NCBI RefSeq assembly: GCF_946478785.1
Contig: NZ_CAMLDD010000026.1
Coordinates: 1 to 64,000, forward strand
Direction of reading: 5' to 3'
DNA from: an uncultured Flavobacterium sp.
GTDB lineage: Bacteria; Bacteroidota; Bacteroidia; Flavobacteriales; Flavobacteriaceae
Length of the DNA stretch: 64,000 nucleotides
Below are positions 1 through 8,570 of the stretch, one piece after another. Within the stretch, counting starts at the first letter, position 1. Each line of letters begins with the position of its first letter. A program made the position numbers and the translations under genes. The notes under the pieces were generated by a model. That model was not told the DNA's origin and did not search any database. It saw only the letters and a list, made by a program, of their open reading frames with translations.

Positions 1-980
1 TTTTTTATTTTCATCCTGATCATTTGGGAAGTACTTCGTATATTACAACTAAAAACGGAAGCATAAGCCAGCATGTGGAGTATATTGCTTTTGGGGAGGT
101 TTTGTTTGAGGAGCATAGTTCTTCGTTTTCTTCGCCGTATTTGTTTAATGGGAAGGAATTGGACAGGGAGACGAATCTTAGCTATTATGGGGCGAGGTAT
201 TTAGACATGAAGACTAGTCTTTGGTTATCTGTTGATATTATGGCTAGTAGATATCCTGAAATTTCTCCATATGCATATTGTGGAAATAACCCAGTTAATG
301 CAATTGATCCTGATGGCAAGGATATTATATATTTAAATAGTTCTACTGCAGTTCACGGTTTGGGTCATGCTGCTGTATTAATTGGAAATGATCGTGAAGG
401 ATGGCGTTATTTGTCGATGAATGGAACTGGTGAAGGTGCCGCAGCATTTGGTAGTAGTAAATTTGAAGATTTAGGAAACATCAAATATGATAAGGATACT
501 CAAAAAGGAAATGATTTTAGAGGAACAGGAATGACTGCTACACAAGTAATGAAAGCAGTAAATAATTCTAATCCAAAAGAAGATCACGAGTATGATAGGG
601 CGATTAGAGTTGTAACGAATTCTTTTGAGGACGGTTTAGCATATGCAGCAGCTAAAAAGCAAGCTGGATTACCAGATTATAATCTATTTGGTTCTTCTTG
701 TATAGATGTTCCACAAGAAGCTTTAGAAGCTGTTGTAGCTCATAGATTAAATGTGCAATCAAAAAAAGACCCTCAATTCTGGGATAAACATTTAAGTTTT
801 TACGATGCAAACAAATATGGTTTCCATATGTTAGCACCAAATGACTGGTATAACGACTTACTGGGAGGTATATTTAATAATTTTGTAAAAACAATAAATT
901 CTGATTTAAAAACTAATCCAATTCAAGTGCGAAAAATGCCAGTAACAACTGTTGTAGTTGGACCAATTGAAGAATTATAA
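1..980 (+). CDS. RHS repeat-associated core protein, 3' part with tip domain 1 (5' end outside window)
   Basis: The reading frame is open to the left edge, so this is the 3' part of a longer gene; the TTG at 24 is only an internal codon. The first ~75 residues are the conserved RHS core end (FYFHPDHLGSTSY, then YLFNGKELD and YYGARYLD), closing with the NNPVN-IDPDG boundary that precedes variable RHS tips. The ~220-residue tip contains GHAAVLIGN near its start and SSCIDV about 125 residues later. A His-before-Cys order is seen in permuted papain/NlpC-P60-like hydrolases, so an enzymatic toxin tip is possible but unproven. The membrane-anchored gene 8 bp downstream is a natural immunity candidate. 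Most copies read VDPL or VDPM at the core end; this one reads VDIM. RHS identity is firm, toxin activity is inferred. Confidence 0.85.
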   Translation, partial: FYFHPDHLGSTSYITTKNGSISQHVEYIAFGEVLFEEHSSSFSSPYLFNGKELDRETNLSYYGARYLDMKTSLWLSVDIMASRYPEISPYAYCGNNPVNAIDPDGKDIIYLNSSTAVHGLGHAAVLIGNDREGWRYLSMNGTGEGAAAFGSSKFEDLGNIKYDKDTQKGNDFRGTGMTATQVMKAVNNSNPKEDHEYDRAIRVVTNSFEDGLAYAAAKKQAGLPDYNLFGSSCIDVPQEALEAVVAHRLNVQSKKDPQFWDKHLSFYDANKYGFHMLAPNDWYNDLLGGIFNNFVKTINSDLKTNPIQVRKMPVTTVVVGPIEEL

Positions 981-988
981 AAAGAGAA

Positions 989-1489
989 ATGAAAAATTCA
1001 AGAAAAAATGTTTTTTTTCGACCTGTATTGATTTTAGGAGTAATATGCTTTGGCTATTTTGCTCTAAATCTAATATTTGGAGGCTGGTATGGCTATGAGA
1101 AATGGAAACCTAGAAGATCCACATTTGGTAATAAAAAAGAAGCAATTGAAAGAAATGTTTTTGTAAAGGATTTACAATTTAAATCTAGCATTCCAATAGA
1201 CAGTTTTAATGTTTATATTGAAAAAGGTTTTAGGTATGGATATACAAGTTCAAATAATACTAGGATAATAGAAGATAATTGGCCATTTCAGGTATCATTT
1301 ACGACACAAAAAGGAATTAATAATGTAAATTTCTATATAATAAATGCAAATAAATTTGGATCTATAGATAATTTAAATGTTTATATCAAACAAGCCAAGT
1401 TAAATGATACATTATTGATTGGAATAAATAAATGGAACTTAAGCAAATGGGATTCGATAGGTTATATTAAAGTTTGGGATAAAAGATAG
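989..1489 (+). CDS. Membrane-anchored hypothetical protein, candidate immunity protein for tip 1
   Basis: 166 residues with no family recognised. Residues ~10-32 form one hydrophobic segment (VLILGVICFGYFALNLIF), followed by a soluble domain rich in aromatic and Asn residues that probably lies outside the cytoplasm. It starts 8 bp after the RHS gene and ends just before the repeat element, so it sits inside the same cassette. This position, directly behind a variable toxin-like tip, is where RHS immunity genes normally lie. The immunity role is inferred from position only. Confidence 0.6.
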   Translation: MKNSRKNVFFRPVLILGVICFGYFALNLIFGGWYGYEKWKPRRSTFGNKKEAIERNVFVKDLQFKSSIPIDSFNVYIEKGFRYGYTSSNNTRIIEDNWPFQVSFTTQKGINNVNFYIINANKFGSIDNLNVYIKQAKLNDTLLIGINKWNLSKWDSIGYIKVWDKR

Positions 1490-1497
1490 CTTCCGCG

Positions 1498-1640
1498 GCT
1501 TCCGCACGAATCCTTTCGTGTGGCGCAAAGAGAGTCAATAAAGAATAAAACAAATTTAATCATTTATAAAAAAAGTGTTTTTGGAAAAACCACTAAATAC
1601 CACAACATAAGAAGCCTCGCAAATTGCGAGGTTTTTTTAT
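1498..1640 (+). repeat. Cassette-separating element, copy 1 (hairpin, AT-rich box, terminator)
   Basis: Three parts in order: a hairpin (CACGAA at 1505-1510 pairing with TTCGTG at 1515-1520), a conserved box (ACAAATTTAATCA and AACCACTAAATACCACAA) and a terminator (stem CCTCGC/GCGAGG at 1615-1631 followed by seven T). The same parts in the same order recur at 4398-4536 and 10090-10227. It lies between the tip-1 cassette and the second RHS core fragment, and the RHS sequence of that next cassette begins directly after the terminator T-run. Confidence 0.8.
1615..1638 (+). terminator. Rho-independent terminator of cassette 1
   Basis: Perfect 6-bp GC-rich stem CCTCGC/GCGAGG with an AAATT loop and a run of seven T. 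It would end transcription of the tip-1 and immunity pair. Confidence 0.85.
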
Positions 1641-2817
1641 GCTTAACCCTTACCCATCAGAAGTAATCAAACCAGTAGAAGAAAATCAAGAACCACCGGA
1701 AGGCTGGCCTAGAAATCCTGTTTTTAATGCTCCTGGTGATGTTCCGGGACCACCTGTTCAGTTTGGCCCGACAGTAGAACCTACAACAGTTATGCCTGGA
1801 GAAGGATTTACAGGAATTGGTCTTCCGGAAAATGATATTTTTTATTTTCATCCTGATCATTTGGGAAGTACTTCGTATATTACAACTAAAAATGGAAGCA
1901 TAAGCCAGCATGTCGAGTATATCGCTTTTGGCGAGATTTTGTTTGAGGAGCATAGTTCAAGTTTTTCTTCACCTTATTTGTTTAATGGAAAGGAATTGGA
2001 TAGGGAGACGAATTTAAGTTATTATGGGGCTAGGTATTTGGAAATGAAGACTTCGCTTTGGTTGAATGTTGATCCGTTGGCTGAGAAACATCCTAATATT
2101 GGTGGATATGTTTATTGTATAAATAATCCTATTCTTTTAAAAGATCCAGATGGCAGGGATCCGATTACAGCAATTTTGGAAGGTTTAACAGCATTTGGGA
2201 TAGAAGCGGGATTAGATTTTATGACAAATTTAATTGTAAAAGGACAGAAGACAGATAAAGCATTTGAAAATATAAATTGGAAAGGGGCAACCTTTGAAGG
2301 GGTTAAAGCAACTACAATTTCTGCATTTCTTCCTACTGGTACTCAAACAGTTTCAAGGATTGCCAGAATAAGTCGATCAAAAATTGGAAAATTAGCACTG
2401 AGTTTCGTTGAAAATTTAACTACTGAAGCTTTAAAGAATTATGTGTCAGGTAAATATAATGATAGTGATGGAGACTTTAGTATGGATATGATGATGGAAG
2501 ATTTTGGAAACTTATCTGCTACTGCTGCTATTTCAACATTATTAGACGCCGGAATGGGAGGAAAAGCTGAAGAGATGTATAAGAAATTTTCGAAATCAAA
2601 TGAAAAACTAGCTAAACAATTTAAAAAATTAGCTCGAAACCTAAATAGTTCTGGTAGTACACAAAGGACAATAAATAATCGAATTAAAAAGATAAAAGGA
2701 GCTGCAACCGAATTAACTAAAGATGCTGTAAAAGCGACAGGATTAAAGGCCGGTGAAGAAACAGTTAAAAAAGTTGGTGACGAAACGCAAAAAAAATTGA
2801 GAGGCGTTAAAGATTAA
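1639..2817 (+). CDS. Orphan RHS core fragment with tip domain 2
   Basis: About 392 residues from the first ATG at 1639; the in-frame TTG at 1624 lies inside the terminator stem and is unlikely to be a start. It lacks the YD-repeat shell of a full RHS protein (usually well over 1000 residues) and begins mid-core at PYPSEVIKPVEEN. The core then runs PGPPVQFGP, FYFHPDHLGSTSY, YLFNGKELDRE and KDPDGRD. The ~220-residue tip has a hydrophobic/amphipathic helical start, then a Lys-rich helical tail (TKDAVKATGLKAGEE), and no recognised toxin fold. Two bases of the terminator element join almost directly to RHS coding DNA, which suggests the 5' part was lost by recombination. It may be a silent tip cassette. 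Whether it is translated is unknown. Confidence 0.75.
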   Translation: MLNPYPSEVIKPVEENQEPPEGWPRNPVFNAPGDVPGPPVQFGPTVEPTTVMPGEGFTGIGLPENDIFYFHPDHLGSTSYITTKNGSISQHVEYIAFGEILFEEHSSSFSSPYLFNGKELDRETNLSYYGARYLEMKTSLWLNVDPLAEKHPNIGGYVYCINNPILLKDPDGRDPITAILEGLTAFGIEAGLDFMTNLIVKGQKTDKAFENINWKGATFEGVKATTISAFLPTGTQTVSRIARISRSKIGKLALSFVENLTTEALKNYVSGKYNDSDGDFSMDMMMEDFGNLSATAAISTLLDAGMGGKAEEMYKKFSKSNEKLAKQFKKLARNLNSSGSTQRTINNRIKKIKGAATELTKDAVKATGLKAGEETVKKVGDETQKKLRGVKD

Positions 2818-2829
2818 ATTAAAGTAAAT

Positions 2830-3396
2830 ATGACAAGTAAAAAAGCTAAAGAAAATAATAGACTAACAACTGGAGACTGGATTAAATTAATAGGTTTTTT
2901 TTTAGTTTACTTTTTCTTTTTAAAATCAAAAGATATTATTATAAATTATCCCTATTGGTTACTAATTATGGTATTTTCAATTGTGTTAGTTATTTGTATA
3001 AGTTTACAATTTCGAAGAATAAAAGAAGATTTTGTTACGATTGAAAAAAAAGACAAATTTCTATTCTTCGGAATAAATATTCTTCAAATTGCGGTAATTG
3101 CTTACTTTATTTCAGGTATAATTTTGATACCATTCAATTATTATAATATTTATAACTCAAAAAATAATAATTTGATTAGTGAAAAATGTGAAATTACAGG
3201 TATATCCACTTATTCAAAAAACAGAAGTATAATTTACAATTTTAAAGGAAAATCTAATGTTATGAATGGTTTTAAGCCAATAATGGAAAATATTAAGGAT
3301 GATGGTAAATTTAAAAACTATTACTTTGTAGCAGAAGTTAGGCAGGGCGCTTGTAATACTTATATTCTTGAGAGTTGGGATATAGTGCAAAAATGA
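2830..3396 (+). CDS. Multi-pass membrane hypothetical protein, candidate immunity protein for tip 2
   Basis: 188 residues with no family recognised. Three hydrophobic segments are visible: residues ~18-35 (LIGFFLVYFFFL), ~43-59 (WLLIMVFSIVLVICISL) and ~83-103 (INILQIAVIAYFISGIILI). A C-terminal soluble domain of ~80 residues follows. It begins 12 bp after the orphan RHS gene on the same strand. The spacing and membrane location fit an immunity protein against a membrane- or envelope-acting tip; the sequence shows nothing more specific. Confidence 0.6.
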   Translation: MTSKKAKENNRLTTGDWIKLIGFFLVYFFFLKSKDIIINYPYWLLIMVFSIVLVICISLQFRRIKEDFVTIEKKDKFLFFGINILQIAVIAYFISGIILIPFNYYNIYNSKNNNLISEKCEITGISTYSKNRSIIYNFKGKSNVMNGFKPIMENIKDDGKFKNYYFVAEVRQGACNTYILESWDIVQK

Positions 3397-3504
3397 GAAC
3401 TCTAGTCAGTCTGGAAAAAAAGTAGAATGGGTAAGATGTTCCATATAATATAGTAGGTAATTTTTTGGTAGCTAATTAATTAACATCTGTAACGTCAAAG
3501 TTAA

Positions 3505-4221
3505 ATGAAAAAAATAATTGTTTTTTTAGTTTTAATATTAGTTCTTAAGGGAAATGCACAATCTTTTGAAGGTAAGGTCGAGTATGTAGTAATTACCGAA
3601 ATTTTAGGAGATAGTTTATTTCAGGGAGTTAGTAAAAAGGAATTGGTTGAGAAATTGAAAAGTCAAGGTGAAATACCGATAGATACTTTAAATTATATTT
3701 ATTCCGAAAAAGGGGATTTTGTTTCTATTTGGAAATATGATGATATTGATATGATCAGTAATTATATAAAAAAGGATAATTTATTATACAATTTTGTAGG
3801 ACATTTAAATGTTGTATCAGCAATAGATGTCACAATGGATTTGGAAGAAAAATTAGGAAATCCACCGGTATTAGAAAAATTAAATCAGAAAGAAAAAATA
3901 GGTGATTTAGAATGTTCTATCGTTGAAGTAAGATGGAAAACGGGTACATATAGATATTATTTTTCGAACACTATATTACAGGTTGATTCCGAATTGTTTA
4001 GGGGCTATAATTACGATCAGTTTTACGAATTCCTAAAGATCTCTAATTCGCTGCCAATAAAAATTGAAAAAATAACGAAAGATTTTTTTAAGTCTACGTA
4101 TTTGTTACATTCTTATACTAAACGAAAAGTAGATAAAACAGTTTTTACTATTCCAAAGATGAGGGAAGATAAGATGATGAGTAGTATTTATAAAAATAAA
4201 AAAATTTTCATTATCAAATAA
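3505..4221 (+). CDS. Secreted hypothetical protein
   Basis: 238 residues. A signal peptide (MKKIIVFLVLILVLKGNAQ) precedes SFEGKVEYVV, an opening common in Bacteroidota periplasmic proteins of the GLPGLI/DUF4412 kind, followed by beta-rich sequence with IGDLECSIVEV and YRYYFSNTI. The resemblance is general and I do not assign a family. It sits between the tip-2 membrane gene and the second repeat element, so it may be a second accessory or immunity gene of that cassette. Confidence 0.55.
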   Translation: MKKIIVFLVLILVLKGNAQSFEGKVEYVVITEILGDSLFQGVSKKELVEKLKSQGEIPIDTLNYIYSEKGDFVSIWKYDDIDMISNYIKKDNLLYNFVGHLNVVSAIDVTMDLEEKLGNPPVLEKLNQKEKIGDLECSIVEVRWKTGTYRYYFSNTILQVDSELFRGYNYDQFYEFLKISNSLPIKIEKITKDFFKSTYLLHSYTKRKVDKTVFTIPKMREDKMMSSIYKNKKIFIIK

Positions 4222-4337
4222 TTTTCTGACCTGCCTATGTAGTTTGCTCTTTCCTGGTTAATGTATCAAATATGTTGGTGGTTAATTATTGCAGCAAACA
4301 TTCAAAGATTATCAATGATTTTATATTAATATTCACC

Positions 4338-4370
4338 GTGCTGGCGCGAGCATCTTGCTCGTGAGACAAA
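4338..4370. repeat. REP-like palindrome, copy 1
   Basis: GCTGGCGCGAGCATCTTGCT contains a perfect 6-bp stem (CGAGCA at 4347-4352, TGCTCG at 4356-4361) with a TCT loop, followed by GTGAG. Close variants lie at 10319-10350, 24331-24360 and, more diverged, 53188-53214, always between genes. This is how REP sequences mobilised by RAYT transposases look. Between 4222 and 4398 I see no gene. Confidence 0.6.
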
Positions 4371-4397
4371 GCAACCCGATTGCTCGGTTATGGTCAA

Positions 4398-4536
4398 CGA
4401 TAGCGCAGAATTGCATTCTGTGGCTGCAAAGCGAATTGACAAAGCAAAACAAATTTAATCATTGATAATCAAACGTTTTTGTAAAAACCACTAAATACCA
4501 CAAAATAAGAGACCTCGCAATTTGCAAGGTTTTTTA
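4398..4536 (+). repeat. Cassette-separating element, copy 2
   Basis: Same layout as copy 1. The leading hairpin here is CAGAAT (4406-4411) pairing with ATTCTG (4415-4420): both arms differ from copy 1 but still pair. Then come GCAAAGCGA, ACAAATTTAATCATTGATAA, AACCACTAAATACCACAA and the terminator CCTCGCAATTTGCAAGG at 4513-4529 with a T-run. DNA from 4545 to 4640 is a frame-broken scrap of RHS coding sequence. Confidence 0.8.
4513..4535 (+). terminator. Rho-independent terminator of cassette 2
   Basis: Stem CCTCGC/GCAAGG with one G-T style mismatch pair and a run of six T. It is the counterpart of the terminators at 1615 and 10202. Confidence 0.75.
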
Positions 4537-4639
4537 TGCTTAAATAGTAGTAATAGGCAGAACCCAAGGGAATATGTTTACGAGGCAACGGAAATCCAAC
4601 TAGTTATACGGAAGAAAGAGTTTCAGAAAAATGACGTGA

Positions 4640-6241
4640 GACGAAGAAAACCGTTTATCTGGTATTAATGATAACGGAAGAATTCATCAATTTACTTATG
4701 ATGCAGGAGGTGACCGAGTTATAAAGAGTTCAGGAGATTCACAAAACGTTGCCATTAATGGGCAAACTGCCGCCACAATAGTACATACCGATGATTATAC
4801 TGGTTATGTAAGTCCTTATTTTGTGATAAGCAAAGGAAAGTTCACCAAACATTATTTTGAAGGTGCAGGAAGAATTGTAAGCAAGTTAGGAAATGGTTCA
4901 TTTGCACAGCCATTGAAATTAACCGCAGGAGGTGTCAATTATGGCAAACTGACCGCCGAGCAGCAAAAAGCCCTGGACAATTATGTAAAAACTTTAGGAG
5001 TTCCTCCAGGACCACCAACACAGCAAGGTATTTATGCAACGCCGGAATTTACTGGAGATCCATATCCTTCAGAAGTAATAAAGCCAGTAGAAGAAAATCA
5101 GGAGCCACCGGAAGGCTGGCCGAGAAATCCTATATTCAATGCGCCGGGAGATGTGCCGGGTCCGCCTGTACAATTTGGTCCTCCAGTAGAACCGGAAACG
5201 GTAAAGTCCGGTGAAGACTTTACTGGAATTGGGTTGCCGGAGAATGATATTTTTTACTTTCATCCTGATCATTTGGGAAGTACTTCGTATATTACAGCTA
5301 AAAATGGCTCTATTTCGCAGCATGTGGAATATATCGCTTTTGGGGAGGTTTTGTTTGAGGAGCATAGTTCATCGTTTAGTTCGCCTTATTTGTTTAATGG
5401 AAAGGAACTTGATAGAGAAACGAATCTGAGTTATTATGGTGCGAGGTATCTGGATATGAAGACTTCATTGTGGTTGTCTGTTGATCCTTTGACTGAAGAG
5501 CAGCCAAATAAAGGATCATACCAATTTTGTTCTAATAATCCGATTAATCTGATTGATCCCGACGGTCGCAAAGAGAGGCCTAATGATTATAAAGGAGAAA
5601 TGGGTAAAGGTGACTGGAGAGTAGATGATAGAATAAATGGATCTGATGTGTGGAAAAATGCAAATTCATATAATTTACAACAAGAAAAAGGCTATAATGA
5701 ATATACTTCTATAGAACAGAGAACTGAATTCTACAAATGGTTTCAAAATTCAACAGAATCAAAAGGATATGATACTAAATGGGCAGGTGCAGCTTTTGTA
5801 ATAGCAGCACAAATGTCAAACATTCATAGTATGGCAAGTTCTTTAATAAAGGATGACGTTGAAACGGATGTGAAAGCATTTGCAGAGGCTGGAAATAAAG
5901 CAATATTTAACGACGTTTTTCCTAAATTAAAAAAATTATATAATGGTCCGGTTTTAAAAGGTGATTCTGCATATAAATGGGATAGTACCACGTTACATAA
6001 TGAACAGTTCAATGTGGTTGGACCAATTTACAAACAGCAAAGGCCTGAAGTACTTAATGAACTATCTTATATGGCAAAAGGACAAAATACATATTTTTTC
6101 CCAAGAGTTTATTCACTTGGAGTTCCTATAAAATTAAGATTTAATCCAAAAGGAAATATTCGAGATCCACGAGAGAGATTTGCACATGGGATGAATGTTG
6201 CCGTACCATATTGGAACAAATATTATTCTAAAAAACGATAA
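4640..6241 (+). pseudogene. Orphan RHS core fragment with tip domain 3 (no normal start)
   Basis: The frame is open from 4640, right after a TGA at 4637-4639, and contains no ATG in its upstream part; the first usable codon is a GTG at 4823. Residues read RLSGINDNGRIHQFTYDAGG (an RHS YD-repeat) before the GTG, so the RHS sequence plainly extends upstream of any start. The core is the longest of the three copies and ends at NNPIN-IDPDGR. The ~220-residue tip has GDWRVDDRINGSDVW early and DPRERFAHGMNVAVPYWNKY at its end; I do not recognise its fold. A secreted beta-propeller gene follows after 2 bp. It is best read as a 5'-truncated silent cassette. Confidence 0.7.
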
Positions 6242-6243
6242 AA

Positions 6244-7281
6244 ATGAAAGAAATTTATAAAGCATTAATTTTAATTGTTGTTCTGTTTTATTGTTGTAAA
6301 AATGAACATAAAGATAGTAGTAAAAAAATTAAACTAAATGCGAGCGCGAAAATCTTTAATGATAGCCTACTTGTTTGTAGTACATTGAAGGATAGTATAG
6401 TTATAGAAAATATTAAAAATAAAAAGACTGTTTTCTCTAAAAAAATAAATGATACAGAAGTTATACGACCACAACCAGTTTTGGATAAATATAATTTTCT
6501 TTATGCTGTTTTTTTTGAAAACAAATTGACTTGTATTGACATAAAAACCAATATTGTTAAATGGACATATTCATCAAAAGAAAAGATCAATGTTATTAAA
6601 TCAATTAATGACTCTCTTATTATTATTAGTATTAGAGGATTTGGGTTAGTTGCTTTAAATAGTCAAACAGGAAAAGTTGTATATAAATTAATTGATAGTG
6701 GTTCCTCTAATTGTCCAACAACTTTTATTATCGATTTCACATATGATAAAGAAAATCTTTATGTTCCAGATTTTCAATGTAATACTATAACTGCTTTTAG
6801 TTTATCAACAGGAGAAAAAAGGTGGTTATATGGATTTGATAATTATGGACCTTGCAAAGCTTTAATTTATGGAGATTTCATTTTTTGCGGAACCACAGGA
6901 GCTTCTAATAATCAGGGAAGGATTTTTGTCTTAAATAAGAATACAGGAAGCCTTATATTTGAAGACAATTCTAATCAACTTGATATAATCACGAATCCAA
7001 TATTGTATGAAAACAAAATAATATATTCTACTGATGACAATAGATTGATGGCTTTTAATTCACATACTAAAAAATCTGAACTTTTATATAAATTCAATAC
7101 TAACGACGGACTCTGTGGAGGTCAATTGCATTTGATAGATCATGATATTTATTTTGATGCTTGTGAAGATAATATATTGAAATTCAATTTAAAATCAAAA
7201 ACATTAAACAAAGTAGGAAAAGTGAGAAAAGGATTAAATGAAATTTATGTTTATAATAATCAATTGAAATTTGTTTATTAA
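6244..7281 (+). CDS. PQQ-like beta-propeller lipoprotein, candidate immunity or accessory protein for tip 3
   Basis: 345 residues. The hydrophobic N-terminus ends in VLFYCCKNE, a possible lipobox with Cys at residue 17 or 18. The rest shows repeated PQQ-like blades: LVALNSQTGKVVYKL, ITAFSLSTGEKRWLY, IFVLNKNTGSLIFE and LMAFNSHTKKSELLY. The fold is that of outer-membrane or periplasmic WD/PQQ-like propellers (BamB-like), used as binding scaffolds. The start codon lies 2 bp after the RHS stop, a spacing that implies co-translation. By position it would be the immunity gene, though a beta-propeller would be an uncommon choice. Confidence 0.7.
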   Translation: MKEIYKALILIVVLFYCCKNEHKDSSKKIKLNASAKIFNDSLLVCSTLKDSIVIENIKNKKTVFSKKINDTEVIRPQPVLDKYNFLYAVFFENKLTCIDIKTNIVKWTYSSKEKINVIKSINDSLIIISIRGFGLVALNSQTGKVVYKLIDSGSSNCPTTFIIDFTYDKENLYVPDFQCNTITAFSLSTGEKRWLYGFDNYGPCKALIYGDFIFCGTTGASNNQGRIFVLNKNTGSLIFEDNSNQLDIITNPILYENKIIYSTDDNRLMAFNSHTKKSELLYKFNTNDGLCGGQLHLIDHDIYFDACEDNILKFNLKSKTLNKVGKVRKGLNEIYVYNNQLKFVY

Positions 7282-7375
7282 TAGCCTCTGCTCTCCAAAG
7301 TGTTTTCATAGAATAGGCATTGTAAAAGAACACTTCGTAGAGGAAGTATTTTTTGGAAAATTTATAAACAATAAA

Positions 7376-7818
7376 ATGATATTAAGAAATCTAACAGTAA
7401 TTATAATTATTTTGTTGACTTGTTCTTGTGGAAAGATTAAGCACATGATAATAGTCCGGAAATTATATTTGACACGATAAATAAACCGAAAAAATTAAAA
7501 CAAGAATGCGATAATGTAACGAATGGTTATAAAAAAAGTTTGGTGCTTATATATCGAATTATTCCGAAATAACAGATGAAATGACAAACTAATGCCAATA
7601 TATTCAATAACTACCTACAGATATAAATACGATAAAGGAAATTTAATTATAGCAATAGCAATTGATAAAGAAAGTAAAAACCTTAATGTGGATAAGCTAA
7701 CATATAAAGCAATAATTTCACTAGTATCAAAAATGAAAAATTCACTTACAAAATAAATAAGGGTGATTTTGATGAATATTTTTATGATGTTCCTTTATGG
7801 ACAGAAGGTTATAAATAG
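7376..7818 (+). pseudogene. Decayed small lipoprotein gene
   Basis: The start MILRNLTVIIIILLTCSCGK is a clear lipoprotein signal peptide. After it the meaningful sequence jumps frames at least three times: PEIIFDTINKPKKLKQECDN, then GAYISNYSEITDEMTN, then a stretch with ITTYRYKYDKGNLIIAIAID, ending KGDFDEYFYDVPLWTEGYK at a TAG (7816-7818). Each piece is protein-like and they follow in order, so this is one gene broken by frameshifts. It lies in the immunity/accessory position of cassette 3. Confidence 0.65.
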
Positions 7819-7944
7819 TTTGAATAAATCATATTATTTATCGAAGGTTTTATATTTAGAAGTTGCACAAACGCCCCAGACCTTAGCACTTTTGTACGGC
7901 TGATGCTAAGGTCCAACTCGTAAACGCAAAGAAATCCTTGAAGC

Positions 7945-8532
7945 ATGATTCTTATGAAGGTTACTTTTAAATATCGGAGAAAGAAGTACTCAACGCAAGA
8001 AATAGTATTTTTAAAGATTATGGTATTCCTGAACTGGAAGAACGGTTATGTAAAATCGCCATTTAAAACTTCTTGGTTTGGACAATACGATTCTAATATT
8101 CGCGAATACTCCTATGTGTTATGTAAGCTTACAGATCAAAAGTATCTACATATCATTACAGCTGATATGGTTAAAGTAGATAAATGGATGAAAATATTTT
8201 TAAATATTTTTGAACTCAACGAAAAATTAAATTCAGTTGATGAATTAAAAGATTGTGATGGAATAAATTTTAAGCTTCCGCCTAATGATTCAACTATTAT
8301 GCAATTAAGAAGCGATGATTATAAAGGCCCTCCTTTGTTTTATATGTTATTTCTACCAGAGCACAAACTAGGGAAAATCAACAGTGAAAGTAGTTTCGAA
8401 AAAGAAGTCAGTAAATTAAAAGATTTGGTAAAAAAAGATATGGCCAATATTGATTCTTTTGTACTTAGATGGTATGAATTGCATATGCCCTATATAACAG
8501 ACAAAGAAGGCAACGTAGTCAAAAAAGACTAA
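7945..8532 (+). CDS. Hypothetical protein, probably 5'-frameshifted
   Basis: The open frame gives 195 residues, but its first ~37 are not convincing. The overlapping frame from ~7976 to 8068 reads KEVLNARNSIFKDYGIPELE and then stops, after which the annotated frame continues with SWFGQYDSNIREYSYVLCKL. I therefore suspect a frameshift near 8065 in an originally longer gene. No family is recognised; it is predicted to be cytoplasmic and helical at the C-terminus. It lies between the broken lipoprotein gene and a secreted protein gene. Confidence 0.5.
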   Translation: MILMKVTFKYRRKKYSTQEIVFLKIMVFLNWKNGYVKSPFKTSWFGQYDSNIREYSYVLCKLTDQKYLHIITADMVKVDKWMKIFLNIFELNEKLNSVDELKDCDGINFKLPPNDSTIMQLRSDDYKGPPLFYMLFLPEHKLGKINSESSFEKEVSKLKDLVKKDMANIDSFVLRWYELHMPYITDKEGNVVKKD

Positions 8533-8570
8533 CGTAATATATTATATAATTAAAGTTAAATTTTTTAAAT

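Noticed and set aside
4823..4825. GTG as the true start of the third RHS gene
   Set aside because: RHS repeat sequence continues in frame upstream of it to 4640, so it is an internal codon of a truncated gene.
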